From contig NC_049989.1 in the NCBI RefSeq assembly GCF_000003815.2, forward strand, positions 16,032,522 through 16,092,521: a stretch of DNA of 60,000 nucleotides. Reading direction: 5' to 3'. A program made the position numbers and the translations under genes. This document shows positions 13,252-25,300 of this stretch, piece after piece (the stretch's first letter is position 1; every line of letters begins with the position of its first letter). This DNA is from Branchiostoma floridae. Taxonomy: Eukaryota; Chordata; Leptocardii; Amphioxiformes; Branchiostomatidae. The notes below the pieces were generated by a model. That model had not been told where the DNA came from and searched no databases. It was given only the letters and a program-made list of their open reading frames with translations.

Positions 13252-14774
13252 TTTCTTTAATGCCCAGCCAGACAATGTTTTTGTCTTTTTCAAGTGCTAA
13301 CTTTTTATAGAATTTATTGGTTAAAATAGATGTACATTTTATAAGTCTAAAGACAAGCTTACATGTGAGTGTAAGTACATAATGATAGTGTGTATCACTG
13401 TTTCATTTGGTCTGACTTGATTTTGTTCTCAAAGAGACTTGCTTTTGCTTTTCCCCACATTTGCCGGGCAGCTTGTGTCACAGCAGGACATGAGGTGAAA
13501 GGAAATATGGTTGACCTTTTAGTGACCAGTGCACTGATAGGCAATCCCCTGATGGAGTCCCAGGGAAACATCCACAAACTCTCTACCCAAAGATACATTT
13601 TAGATGGCCCTCATACATGTAACTTCATGAGAAACATTTTGGTAACTTATCAGGGTTTTGTGTGTGACTCATTTCTTAGTTCAAATTCAAAGTTATGTTA
13701 AGACATGGCAGTCACTTCTTGAAAACAGCAAAAATGTTCATGGCATTCTTCCTAGATTCTTTCTTGGCACAGTCTGATGGCAGGTAATTGTAGAACACAA
13801 CCTCCCTCCCTCATTATGCCATTAATTCTGGCCTACTAGAAGGTTATTTTGCCTAAATCACAATAATAAGTTTCATTGTCTTTGAAGAGAAGTAGAAGTA
13901 GAAGTAGGACCTGGAGAAATGTCCTGGAAACAGATCCCGTTTCAGGCACATGTGTTTTGGAAGGGTGGCAAGACAGGTACTCCTGAGCGTTAATGTGGCG
14001 TGACCACCCCCACTACCTAGCTGTCAGGGGTGGGGTACTGGCTTTTCCTGCACTCAGGGAAAACCCAGATGATGAGTGATGATTAATGGGCCTGGCCTCA
14101 ACTCGGCATTAATGCAATGTCCAGTGGGAAACAACTTAGTGCGCGGTTAAGGCTGAAAATGCTCTGTTGAGGGGCGTATAATGCGGCCTTAAAGCGAATC
14201 GGGATGCATACAAATTACAATGTATAGTTTTTTAAAGAATAATCATGATTTTTTACAGCCATTTTGCAATTCTTTGAAAGCAGTGAGTTAAACCGTGGAC
14301 TAATGCACTCCTCATGAAACATTGATATCGGTAGAAGTTTCGGACAATGCCATCAACATATCAAACCAGAACCTTTAGCATGGATGTCCCCCATGTCAGT
14401 ACTCAGAATTAAATATTCATGTATCAAACCTTCACTGAGGACCTTCCTGGTAATAGTGAATGATTCATACATTCTAATTGCTAGCCTTGAAGTTGAATCA
14501 AAATTATATAATACTTTCTTTTGGCATTGTATTGAGGAGTCTATAGAACAAGTTCAAATCATTATCCGTAAATTTGAAAATTAAATTCTCTCACATGTTT
14601 ATCTTCTTCCCCTCTATATTTTCATATTCCTGAATCTTAATTTCTTTGCTTGTCTTTTTTCCATAGATAATCTCCTCTTCACTTTAAACTACAGTTAAAA
14701 TTAATTAAAACAACCTTCAGAAAGATGCCATGATAAATTTTCTTCAACTTGTAAGGTTATTATATTTCAGCCAT
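13252..14774. other. no gene recognised
   Basis: Intergenic sequence with short unrelated open frames only. A purine-rich AGAAGTAGAAGTAG run near 13889-13905 is the only local repeat noticed. Confidence 0.35.
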
Positions 14775-14849
14775 ACATAGTATGGTGAAATATATTGTAT
14801 TCGTAATGTTTCTTTCTTTCTTTCTCCTGTCAAATCTTCAAAGTGATTC

Positions 14850-15640
14850 ATCTCCGCCGTTCCTGGACCGAATGACCTGAAATTTGGCACAGGGGTAGAA
14901 TGGGCCAATACCTTGATGCTTTTTTCTCAGTTTTTTTCATATCTGCCTCTAAAATGATTTTATTGAGATTTTTTGGTCAATTTTAGACCAAAACTGTATA
15001 TTTTGGCCCCTGTACCCTGGTATTACAACCAAATGAGCTGAAATTTGACAGAGATGTGCCTTGAGATTGCTCCCATATAAATTCGATAACACTTTTGGTG
15101 TACAGTACAACAAAATGCTTATTTTTGCGATTTTTTGACCAATTTTTGACCAAAAAAGGACACTTTTGGCCCCTGTACCCTGGTATTACAACCAAATGAG
15201 CTGAAATTTGACAGAGATGTGCCTTGATAATGCCCCCATATAAATTCAATAACACTTTTGGTGTACAGTACAACAAAATGCTTATTTTTGCGATTTTTGA
15301 CCAATTTTTGACCAAAAAATGACACTTTTGGCTCCTGTACCTTGGTATTGCAACCGAATGAGCTGAAATTTGACACAGATGTGCCTTGATAATCCCTTCA
15401 TATAAATTCAATAACACTTTTGGTGTAAAGTGCAACAAAATGCTTATTTTTGCGATTTTTGGCCAATTTTTGACCAAAAAAGGACACTTTTGGCTCCTGT
15501 ACCCTGGTATTACAATTAAATGACCTGAAATTTGGTATAGATAGGCATTAGATACTTGGTAACAAGATTCAAGTAAAATTTTTGACATAAACAACTTTAA
15601 AATGATTAATTTTTGCACTTTTCTGAGGGGAAATTTGTTT
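14850..15640. repeat. tandem array of ~162-bp units (about five)
   Basis: The landmark TTTTGGCYCCTGTACCYTGG recurs at about 15000, 15163, 15325 and 15487, a 162-bp period. Each unit also contains GAGCTGAAATTTGACAGAG, TAAATTCAATAACACTTTTG and ACAAAATGCTTATTTTTGCG. Because 162 is a multiple of three and one minus frame lacks stops, a spurious 250-codon open frame runs through the array. A related array is at 42345-43680 inside the foldback element. Confidence 0.9.
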
Positions 15641-16105
15641 TCTTTTGGCCTCCTGACGTGACCTTCCGTGACCCCGCACAGAGCCACACCTGTGCGCGTC
15701 AGCCGGAGAGTTAATTGAGTCAAAGACCTAGCCAATCAGCGAAGAGGAGGCCAAAGGCTAATTAATATTCATAAGCGGGGCCTCATGATCCCATATATAG
15801 CAGTGTTCCCGCCAGGGGGAGCGAAGCCCGCCTAAGGCTCTCGCATTTTAGACTATTCAGAAGGCTTTATATTGTATCAGTTCTTAGGGGCATATCTATG
15901 ATAATCGCAGCAGTCACTTAACTTCTCTTCAGGAGTTTAGCGTAACACTATCTCAGGTCAAACCGTCAAAGGCAACTAAAAACAAACTTAAACGTTACTG
16001 AGTTCAACAGTACTTATAACTTGTTATCCGAAGTTGAAACGCTAGCGATGGTATTTTCGCTTCGCTGTTAGCTCCGTGCGACTGTTGTTGACGGTCTTAT
16101 AACGG
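15487..16105. repeat. 0.6-kb direct repeat, copy 1, with promoter-like CCAAT/TATA words
   Basis: It starts within the last array unit (CTCCTGTACCCTGGTATTAC) and ends TTGTTGACGGTCTTATAACG. Inside are CAGCCAATCAGCGAAGAGG, CTAATTAATATTCATAAGCG and CATATATAG in order, then GCATTTTAGACTATTCAGAAGG. The same series recurs in the adjoining copy. The CCAAT and TATATA words resemble a Pol II promoter, but use as one is a guess. Confidence 0.75.
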
Positions 16106-16867
16106 TATATTTTGCACTCCTGTACCCTGGTATGAGTAACATTTGGTATAGATAGGCATAAGATAGTTGGTAAAATGATCCAAGTAAAATTTTTGGCATA
16201 AAGTACTGTAAAAGGCTTAATTACAGCACTTTTTTTAGGGGAAATTGGTTTTCTTTCGTTCTCCATGCCATGACCTTTCGGACGTTCACCCCACAGAGCC
16301 GACATCTGCACCTGCGTCTAGCCGGCAGGAAGAGTTAATTCAATTAATGGTTCAGCCAATCAGCGAAGAGGAAAGCGAAGGCTAATTAATATTCATAAGC
16401 GGGACCACACAATACGTTAACTTGAAGACTCAGGCCGTACAGACTTCTCGCCAGGATTTTTTCAAAGCGTCGGACAGGGTTCCGGGGGCCGCTGAATGTC
16501 CCTGGCGGGGTCCAGGGGCAGGGCCATTTTGGGGGGGGGGGGGGGGGACCCAGGTGGGCGAAGCCCCCCCGGAAGCTCTTGCATTTTAGACTATTGAGAA
16601 GGCTTCTTTTATCAGTTTTTTTAGGGCCATATCTACGATAATCGTAGCAGTCACTTACTTCTCTTCAGCAGTTTGACTTTGAAATATTTCGGGTCTAAGC
16701 TTCAAAGACAACTAAAACCTCATAAACAACAAACTTTACTTAGCTCAACAGTATACAAAAATATTGTACGGGTTGCCATCCTTAGTTGAAGCGCTTATTT
16801 ATAGCGCTAGTATCTTCGCTGCGCCGTTAGCCGCCGTGCGACTTTTGTTGACGGTCTGATATCCCTA
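16106..16867. repeat. 0.75-kb direct repeat, copy 2, with a G18-type tract
   Basis: It repeats copy 1 from CTCCTGTACCCTGGTAT through TTGTTGACGGTCTGAT. It keeps CAGCCAATCAGCGAAGAGG and CTAATTAATATTCATAAGCG, but carries an extra stretch near 16410-16560 that ends in a tract of about 18 G. Part of the duplication may be a long terminal repeat pair, but no TG...CA ends or primer-binding site were found. Confidence 0.75.
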
Positions 16868-18565
16868 CGTCGCCGCCTCGCTGATATTCCCACGGACATG
16901 TTTAAAAAAAAAATACCCAGCAAAAAACGCTGTTCTGCGTCAAATTCTATTCTATAAAACATGTGGGACTCAGTGTTACAGTCTAAATATTTTGTAGAAG
17001 CACCGCTGTAGGAAAGAAGGTCCAAGCAATGTAAAACATCACGTAGCATGAAGTTCGCTGTCAACTGGCACACAGCACATGACTGTTTGAAACTCTAAGT
17101 CTAATCAACAGCCGTGTTTGATTGATAGCCGGCGGTCCTTTGATGAAGTCGGCGAAAGGTGCGTTAGTTAGAAAATCTGCGTTTAGTTTTGATACGTAAT
17201 TATAAGTTAGACAGTGGCGAGAATGATTATTTTCTCATCAATATTTCTCTTCAGAATTATTTGAACTTAATTGTACATCTAAACAATTGGCTTACCTGTG
17301 CAATGTTTATATGATTAATGATCAGTGTACTGAAATCATGTGTAACGTATGGCTCCTAGTCAATAGATCAGCATTTTTCTCTATAGTGACCACCTGTCTA
17401 TAGTGGCCACATTTCTATCACTGGACTGGAACTTGCAAAAACTGCTGTATTTTCTCCAGAGCAAATGTATGTGTTCCTAGTGCTGTTGTTGTTTGACATA
17501 AACTTTGAACATTTAAATTGTAAGTAACTTTAAACTGCCAGAGTTTCAGCCCAATAAAACACTCTCAGCGCCAGGGTATGAACAGACTGACCAGACAGAC
17601 GAAAATAAATCCTCGAACAAGGTTCAATCGTATCTTCCGGGTCTGGCAGGACTGAGTTGTTAAACTAAAATAAGAATAGGCTCGATGGTTGATTGCATAC
17701 AAAGTAAAACAGTTTAACAGTTTTACAGCTTGAAGAAAACAAACGCTCCTACAGTACCTGCACCTGCTTGATAATTATTAAATCGTATGCCCTACTTGAA
17801 TAAAAAAAGTTCATTGCAATAATAAATGTACCCACATCACAAGGAGCTTATACTTTTTAAACTTACACCTAGTTATCGTACTGAAAATTGTTAATGACAT
17901 TACATGAAGTCATTCAACAATTTTCAGTCATGATGAAAATTTTCTGAATGGAAGGTGTGATTATTGTCATTTTCTGAAAAATAGAAGCAATCTCTGTTTT
18001 TACCTGGAGTCAATTCACAATACCAGTCCACTTTGGGGGATAATGTACTGTTAAGAGGATGTTCCATTTTTGCGCAGGGGTGATTTGGAACAGTCCAATG
18101 TTGCGTGGGAAGGGGTATGGCTGAAATATGCTGTATTTGCTCTTAAGCAAATGTCGGCCTTTCTAGTTTATGATATTTGATTCTTTAATTTGTAATGCAT
18201 CCACACGTCATATTTGGTTGTTATGTTATGTAGAGCTGCTGGTTGTTTTGGGGGATAAAGCAGTCTGGAGAGAAAGAGTAGACATCCTCTGGACAAGCCC
18301 CCGTGATGATGATGATAATGATGTTATGTTACCCAGATTTGCAAGCAGGGTGCGACATAGTTTTTACAGCTTAGTTGTCCGGTGGACAACCATAGCCAAA
18401 AGCTAAGGTCCAAAAGCCCTAATCACAAGCTCCACTTGTGGTTCTATACCCCATTTTTATGTCAAACCCTGATCTGGTGTTGCAATGTTAATTTTGATCA
18501 TTGATCGTTCTCATCACTTGCGGTCGGCTCCAAAACTAGGCAGTGCGCTGTGCTACATGACTAAG
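16868..18565. other. no gene recognised; one MITE remnant
   Basis: Intergenic sequence. At about 17339-17412 there is a partial reverse-complement copy of the 48800-49107 MITE (TTTTTCTCTATAGTGACCAC, CTGTCTATAGTGGCCAC). Otherwise nothing coding is seen. Confidence 0.5.
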
Positions 18566-18750
18566 TTACATGCGGGGTAACCTAATATCCGTTGTAGTTG
18601 AAAAAGGGCATTTAGGGATATCAAGTAGGCGGGTGGCAGTTTCAAATTGCAATATCTTGAAAATATTGCAATTTGAAACCAACATCGTCGATTTCATAAC
18701 CCTGTTTTTAAAAGTAACAGATATAAGATACCCAACGGATAAAGGTGAAC
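18566..18750. mobile_element. MITE, GGGTAACC/GGATAAAGGTGAAC family, copy 1
   Basis: It shares GGGGTAACCT...ATATCC at the left, ATTTAGGGATATCAAG inside and GGATAAAGGTGAAC at the right with copies at 27768-27970 and 52147-52340. The centre is a palindrome (TTTCAAATTGCAATATCTTG against its complement), which gives open frames on both strands that are not genes. The left end lacks GTTCACCTTTATCC. Confidence 0.7.
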
Positions 18751-19048
18751 TAGCATTACACCAAACAAGATATGGTTGCGTGGCAACTGCGTATTTCAAA
18801 CCCCGTGCAAGTAACCCTGTTTGATGGCTTCCCTTAGCTAGCAAGGACCAAATATCCAGGTGTGAACAATAGCTACAGTAGCTATTGTCTAGTTGACTCA
18901 GGTAATAAAACTTCTCATTTACCATACAGCACTGTATAACCACACCCTCATCTATCAAGGTCCAAAACTGTTGAATACAGCCTTTTGTCTGAAGAAGGTC
19001 AAGAAAATATCACAATTCATCTTATTCTTACTCATATATATGATTGTA

Positions 19049-19231
19049 TAGAATACAATGCAGTGTACTCCGTATCACCCAAGGTGCCAGCCCAACTGTG
19101 GGTTAGGTCGTATTGAACGTTATCAAGGCCCATATACCTGAACTGTGATAACGCTTCATCCAGACCAGTCGGCCGATTCTACCCGCAACAGGGCTGTTAC
19201 CATAATACGGAATACACCGCATTGTATTCTA
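19049..19231. mobile_element. MITE related to the element at 139-268
   Basis: Inverted ends TAGAATACAATGCAGTGTAC and GTACACCGCATTGTATTCTA-like (ATACGGAATACACCGCATTG as printed at the right). The GCGGAATACAC/ATTGTATTC words match the MITE at 139-268. Lies about 150 bp past the gene B stop codon, possibly in its 3' flank. Confidence 0.65.
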
Positions 19232-19319
19232 TATACAATGCACATCACAGCAAGAAACTGTTGCACAGCTTTTGACACCTTTTGACAAAAATGACCTGTT
19301 GACATCATACTGTATAGAA

Positions 19320-19325
19320 TTTATT
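19320..19325 (-). other. candidate poly(A) signal of gene B
   Basis: AATAAA on the minus strand (TTTATT as printed), about 60 nt past the stop codon of gene B. The position suits a short 3' UTR. AT-rich DNA makes chance hits common. Confidence 0.4.
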
Positions 19326-19383
19326 TATAATAGCACATATATGGGAATACCTAAAGATTTTAGCTACAGTAGTGCTGAGAGGG

Positions 19384-22300
19384 TTATGCATGTTTCTCTT
19401 TATCAGGCAGACATGTTTCAGTCTCTTCCATTTCTTCATGAGAAACTGTTTTCTTAGATGTTCTGGCTCTTAAGGACATCCCCTCTCCATGTTGTTCATC
19501 TTTCGTGTCTTGACCTTGAATGTCCTTTCCTTTTTCATTGTCAAGGTCAGATTCTCCTGAGGGTTTTGTTATTTCCTCCTTTATTCTGTCTTCTATTCCT
19601 TTCATCTCTTCCACAAGGAGGTCGAAGACCGAGGCCAGGAAACAAAGGCCAGTCATGATCCAGCAGAACAGCCCAATCTGGAGACAAGGAAATGTGAATC
19701 ATTCATTAGCGCCTCCTTGCTGTTGCATATGGGACTGCAGTTTTGGTTGTCAGTGCTCTTTGAGAACCATTTGTTCAGGTGTATGGCATGCTTGAGCTTT
19801 GGCCATTTTCTACATACATCTTACAACCATCTTATGTGATATGATATCATAATGATAAAAGAGCTATCCTATATCTAATTCAATGATTTCCTCTATTTTG
19901 TAATGAAAAGTAGTGAAACCACATCCCTAGTTAGGGATCTTGTTTAGAATCTCAGGGCTGTGGTCATTACACCATTCTCTTTTTGATACCGGTATGTATG
20001 TTGGGTTGTTCAACGTGCAGATATTTGACGCTTACTCCTACATGTGAGCTCCCTCATACACATGTACACGGGGCCACTGGCTTAAGCTTGACATTTCCAT
20101 CCACACCAGGTCTCTAGCCAGCTCGAAATTTTTTTCCGTCAGCTAATTCCCATTGTCGCGAAAACCGCGAAAATTAAGTTAGAAAGATGGAACTGAGACC
20201 TTGAAAAACGGGTTTTTAATGAGATTATCGTATGTGAAAGGGCGCCGACACACTAAGTCAACAATCATAACAATAGCAAGACAAACAGTGTGTGGCTTTC
20301 CGACCGTGGACAGTGTCCCCAAGCCGCCTGTAGCTTCTACCAAGAATTTTTGTCCGTCAAGGTTGACGGATTGGTTTAAAACATTTTCCGTCACACACAG
20401 CAAATTTCCGTCAATTGACGGAAAAACAGACGCTGGCTAGAGCCCTGATCCACACACACATGCAGTAACTGTTATGAATGCAATCCCTTACAACATGTCC
20501 GAGCTGAGCCAACATTACCACTTGAGCCACAGTGACTTGCCTTACAAAGTATAGTGCTGTCTTAGTATGCAATTTTACTATCTTTTTACCTTGTATGCAA
20601 TATTTTGTGTGTAAGTTGGGCGAGTCTCCTGTGTTGCTACATAGTCCCCAAACCCCACAGTACTCAGCGTGATGAACATGTAGTACAGCGCATCCAGGTA
20701 CGACCACTCTGTCTCCAGACGAGAGAAGACGTAAGCAGGCAGGAAGAAGAACACTCCAAGGTTTACGGTTGTGACGATGAAGATGTTGACAAAACGAATG
20801 GTGTCGGGATGTTTCTTGAGGAATGCGAGCCGCTTCTTGACTTGGTCTTCCAGAAATCTGGATATTAAATGTTCAATGCAAAATGATGAAAAACTAGAGT
20901 TCGGCGACCTCATACCTCCATGAAAATTTAGAGCTTTCATAAATTTCATGCAATTGACTAACACATTTACATAATTTATGCATGGTGTTGTTTATCATTG
21001 ACTAACGTACACATGTCACAATTATAAAATTCCCATTATTGATCATAAAGCGGTTTTGCAATTTTTACATAAATTATGCAAATAAGTTCCTCATTACCAT
21101 ATTTGGTATCTGCTTATATTCTACTTATCATAATTAACATGTGTTACATTTATTGAAGTCCAGTTATTGACAACAATGGAATTATACAATTTCCTCATTA
21201 ATTATGCAAATTAAGCTCTCATTTGCATAACATGTATATCATTATGAACATCTTTGCCTAAGGTACCCGCATGCCTAATATGATGCCAATCCGTCAATCC
21301 TTTCTGCAGTTATCCTCATTGGAATGTCTTGACAAAAACGCCCCTGCAGTTCCCAAATTAAATGTTAGGGGGCTGAAACTTGCCCCACTTTGTCATGACA
21401 CTGAAAGCTATTCACCACCCAAATGCCAAGACCATATCACGTCAGGGACAAGAGATACATAGAAAAAACTGCTATGATAGAATATTCTCATTAATTATGC
21501 AAATGTAATATAATTTTGCATAATTAGTATTTCATTTTGTACAACATTGTCTGAGGTACCTACATACCAAAAATCATGAAAATCCGCTGTTCCCTTCTTG
21601 AGTTATCGTCTTCAGAAGTTTTTAACAAAAATGCCCCTGCTATCCCAAAACTAGACGCTAGGGGGCCCAAACTTATGTCACTTATTCCTGAGCGCAAGAG
21701 CTATTTAACACTTAAAAATTGGGACCATAGCTTGTTCAGAACACGAGATAGCAAAACCGGAAGTTGCGCTGCAGTACCAAGGGAAGCCGCTAGGGGGCCC
21801 AAAATCTAATTACTTCCAGCTTTCATCACACCCTACCAACACACCAAGTATGAAACCAATCCATCCAGCCGTTCTTGAGTTATCTTGTTGACAGACAGAC
21901 AGACACACACACAAACGCAGGGTAAAATATAACCTCCATGACATTTCATGGAGGTAATAACTAAACTTGGAAGCAGAATGGTCTGATCATACTGTTGTTT
22001 TAAAACTTTTGAACACAAAAAGTATTGTTACAGCCATTGATTCTTTTCTGGAACAACATTGTTTTGGTACCATAAAACTGAGTTAGAAGCTTTAATAAGA
22101 ATCTTACAAACTTATGGTTAAGTTTTGAATTACTCATCATCATCATCATCGGTCGACGTGATCAAATGTAGACATGTTCGCACATGTCTACACACGACGG
22201 GGTTATACCGCCCCTTACGGGGTGACATACCCTTTCGTAGGCTAATTACAAGACGGGGATGCGCCAGGTCTCCCGTCCGGGTGAATGATGTAATTCACCA

Positions 22301-25300
22301 TGTGGCTGATACGAGACAGAGGTTCGCCAGGCCTCCATCCGGGTGATTTGAAGTGAATCACCAACTCCCGACAGAAGGATTTGCACCAACGCACACCGCA
22401 CCATCGCACGTGTGGGGGTTCTTTAACGTGCATGGGGTATGGCTCTCCCCATACACGGGACCTCCATTTAACGTCCTATCCGAGGGACGACTCATTTTTC
22501 ACTTGAGTAAAGTGAGGAATGTCGTGTAAAGTGCCTTTCCCAAGGGCACAAGACCGGCAACACGGTAGGCGGATTCGAACCGGCGACCTCTCGATCACGG
22601 GCCGAATACAATACCACTGTGCTACGCGGCCCCACCCGTTGAATTACTGCATGGTTGGAATACAATGTATTATGTATATATTAGTAAGAAGTCTAAAAAT
22701 TTATCTTTGATTTATTTAAGCTTAACTTTAAAGAGATAATTTCACCTGTTCCCATCGGCCAACTTTCCACCAATGGCAGCCAGCATAGTCAGGGTGATCG
22801 GGATCCCGAAGAAGGCATAGAAACAGCAGAAAATCTGAAAGATATTTGAACCCGAAGAATAATCATTATGGTAGTGAATGATGTTCATGCGTTCTCACTG
22901 CAGTTTCTACATGTTTTTCTAGAGGGAGCAGCACAGTTCTTAACTTCTTATACATCTGACATGTGTATGTTCCACCAGAGGGAGTTAAGTCTGCTATCTC
23001 TGATTGCCTTTTTGTTACCTCCAGGTTATGTTTTCAGCTGCGAGTGTCTGTGTGTGTGTGTATTTTATTCACATATATTTTTTTAGTATTTGGCAAGGAG
23101 CAAATGTACGCAGTTTCTACATGAATTTCTATATGTGGATGGATTGTCTTCATTTTTGATATGTGGGTAGGCCTGGATGAAATCTCGAAATGGTGAGTTT
23201 GGGCCCTTTAGTGGCTTGCCCGTGCTACTGGAGTGGAATTTCAGATATCTTATATTCTGTATAACGTTACATGCTATGGTGACCGTTATCATCATTTTTG
23301 AGTAATATATCATATAATAGACAATATATCAATGGAAAGGAGATTATGTCGCCAGTAGGTTTGGCCCCCCTTGTGACTCAGGCTACAGTTCAAGTTGCAA
23401 ATGTTACTTACTTTCCCTGCATCAGTTGTGATCTGAACATGTCCATATCCTATGGTGGTCACAATGGTGAGACAGAGGAATAGCGCCTCCATGTAATCCA
23501 GGCTGGAACTGCAGTTGTCAATGCCTGATAAATGATGGATTAAAAGTACATAGTATTACATGTAATAGTACATATCCAACTTGCATATTCAAGATAATTC
23601 CATATAAAAGAAAGGGGATGTCTTGAACTTACATGTAAAGAACTTAAAATTGACCTTAGAGTCTCATGAATTCTAAAAATTGGGGATTTTTGTGTTATGA
23701 GAGAATAAGTTATGTTTTTACATTGACGATGATATGTTGAAAACTTACCAGTTTTCACAGTGACATTTCTTGCTGCATCTATTTCTTCGATGAACTCAAA
23801 CACTTCCTTTTCACTCTCAAATGACCTGCCCACCATACTCTTCACTAGCTTTTCCACTAGGTCATTGTCAGGCTTTCTTATGTCCTCTTCCTGGTGTGTC
23901 ATGAAAAAAGATAATTCATAATGTTACCTCGTAGGAATATGATACTGTTATTCACACACATTTTCACAGACATTTTTAACAGATTTTGCAAGGGTACCAT
24001 TCTTTTTGCTTGCTACTGTCTTTGCTTGAAAAGATTGAGCCAGCAGTTACTATATAGGTGTATAATAGTCAGAATGGTTCTCAGCCTAGCATCCTTGGTT
24101 ATCGAGCAAACAGATTGAACCAGTGGGTGTGATTTACCCCCGGAGACTCAACAGTTAATTCATTGACACACCTTGTTCATAAGCTGCACAAAGCAGTAGA
24201 CCAAGGTTTTGAAGTACGCACCGTTTTCTTGGACATATCAAAAGCTTTTGATACTTAGGTATGGCACGATGGTCTCCTTTTCAAATTAAGCCAACTAGGG
24301 ATATCTGGTTCACTTCTTCAATGGATACAATCTTATCTCACAAATCGGAAGCAGAGAGTTGTCATTAATGGGGCATGTTCCGACTGGCTACCGATTGACG
24401 CAGGTGTCCCACAGGGGTCGCTTTTGGGCCCACTCCTTTTCCTAGTTTTTATTAACGATTTAGTGGACAACTTGCAAACTGATGCCAATCTTTTTGCTGA
24501 TGACACGTCTCTTGTGGAAGTAGTTTTGGATCCGCTCGTCTCAGCAAATAGATTGAACCATGATCTTAGAATGGTGGGTGGGTCGGACCAGTGGCTGGTA
24601 ACTTTTAATCCCCTTAAAACTGAACTAATGACATTCTCCATGAAAAGGGTCAAAGTCTATCACCCACCATTAGTGTTTAAAGGAGTTGTGCTTAAGGAAG
24701 TTGACTCTCACAAGCATTTGGGCTTAAACTTGAAACGTGACTTGTCCTGGTCATATCACGTGTCTACATTGATTACCAAGGCAATGAAGCGAATCAATCT
24801 TCTGAAGAGGATATCATATTTTGTTCCTCGGGGAACATTAGAAACTCTGTATGTCACTATGATTCGTCCATTACTTGAATATGCTGACATTGTTTGGTGT
24901 GGCCTTCTCGGCAAAGATTGTGATCTTCTTGAGTCTGTCCAGATGGCCGCGGCACGAGTTTGTACCGGAGCCATGAGAGGCACTAAACATGAGAGCTTGT
25001 TAGCCGAGGTTGCATGGGACACACTAGCGGACAGAAGGAAAAAGCACCAGTTGATTCAGTTTTGGAAAATTATGAATGGTCTCGCACCACTGTACTTACA
25101 TAATATTATCCCTCCACGTATCTGTGATACGGTCCCTTACAATCTTCGCGCAAACCAAAACCTTACTTCCATTGCCTGTAAAACTGAAAAGTATAAAAGA
25201 TCCTTCCTACCTTCAACTGTTCACTTGTGGAATGAACTGCCTACGAATGCTAAAGCCGTCCTTTCGATCAACACTTTCAAAAAAGAGCTGGACTCACTAT

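Noticed and set aside
14983-15735. 250-codon open frame on the minus strand with internal repeats
   Set aside because: It runs through the 162-bp tandem array. The period is a multiple of three, so one stop-free frame is carried along. The repeated peptide (for example KVSFFGQKLVKNRKNKHF) has no domain sense.
15487-16867. LTR retrotransposon with paired long terminal repeats
   Set aside because: The two copies adjoin with nothing between them, and no TG...CA ends, primer-binding site or polypurine tract were found.
18566-18958. Overlapping open frames on both strands (84 and 130 codons)
   Set aside because: They come from the palindromic centre of a MITE. No family resemblance.
22560-22636. 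tRNA gene on the minus strand
   Set aside because: A and B boxes are present, but the cloverleaf is not clean and SINE body sequence follows directly.
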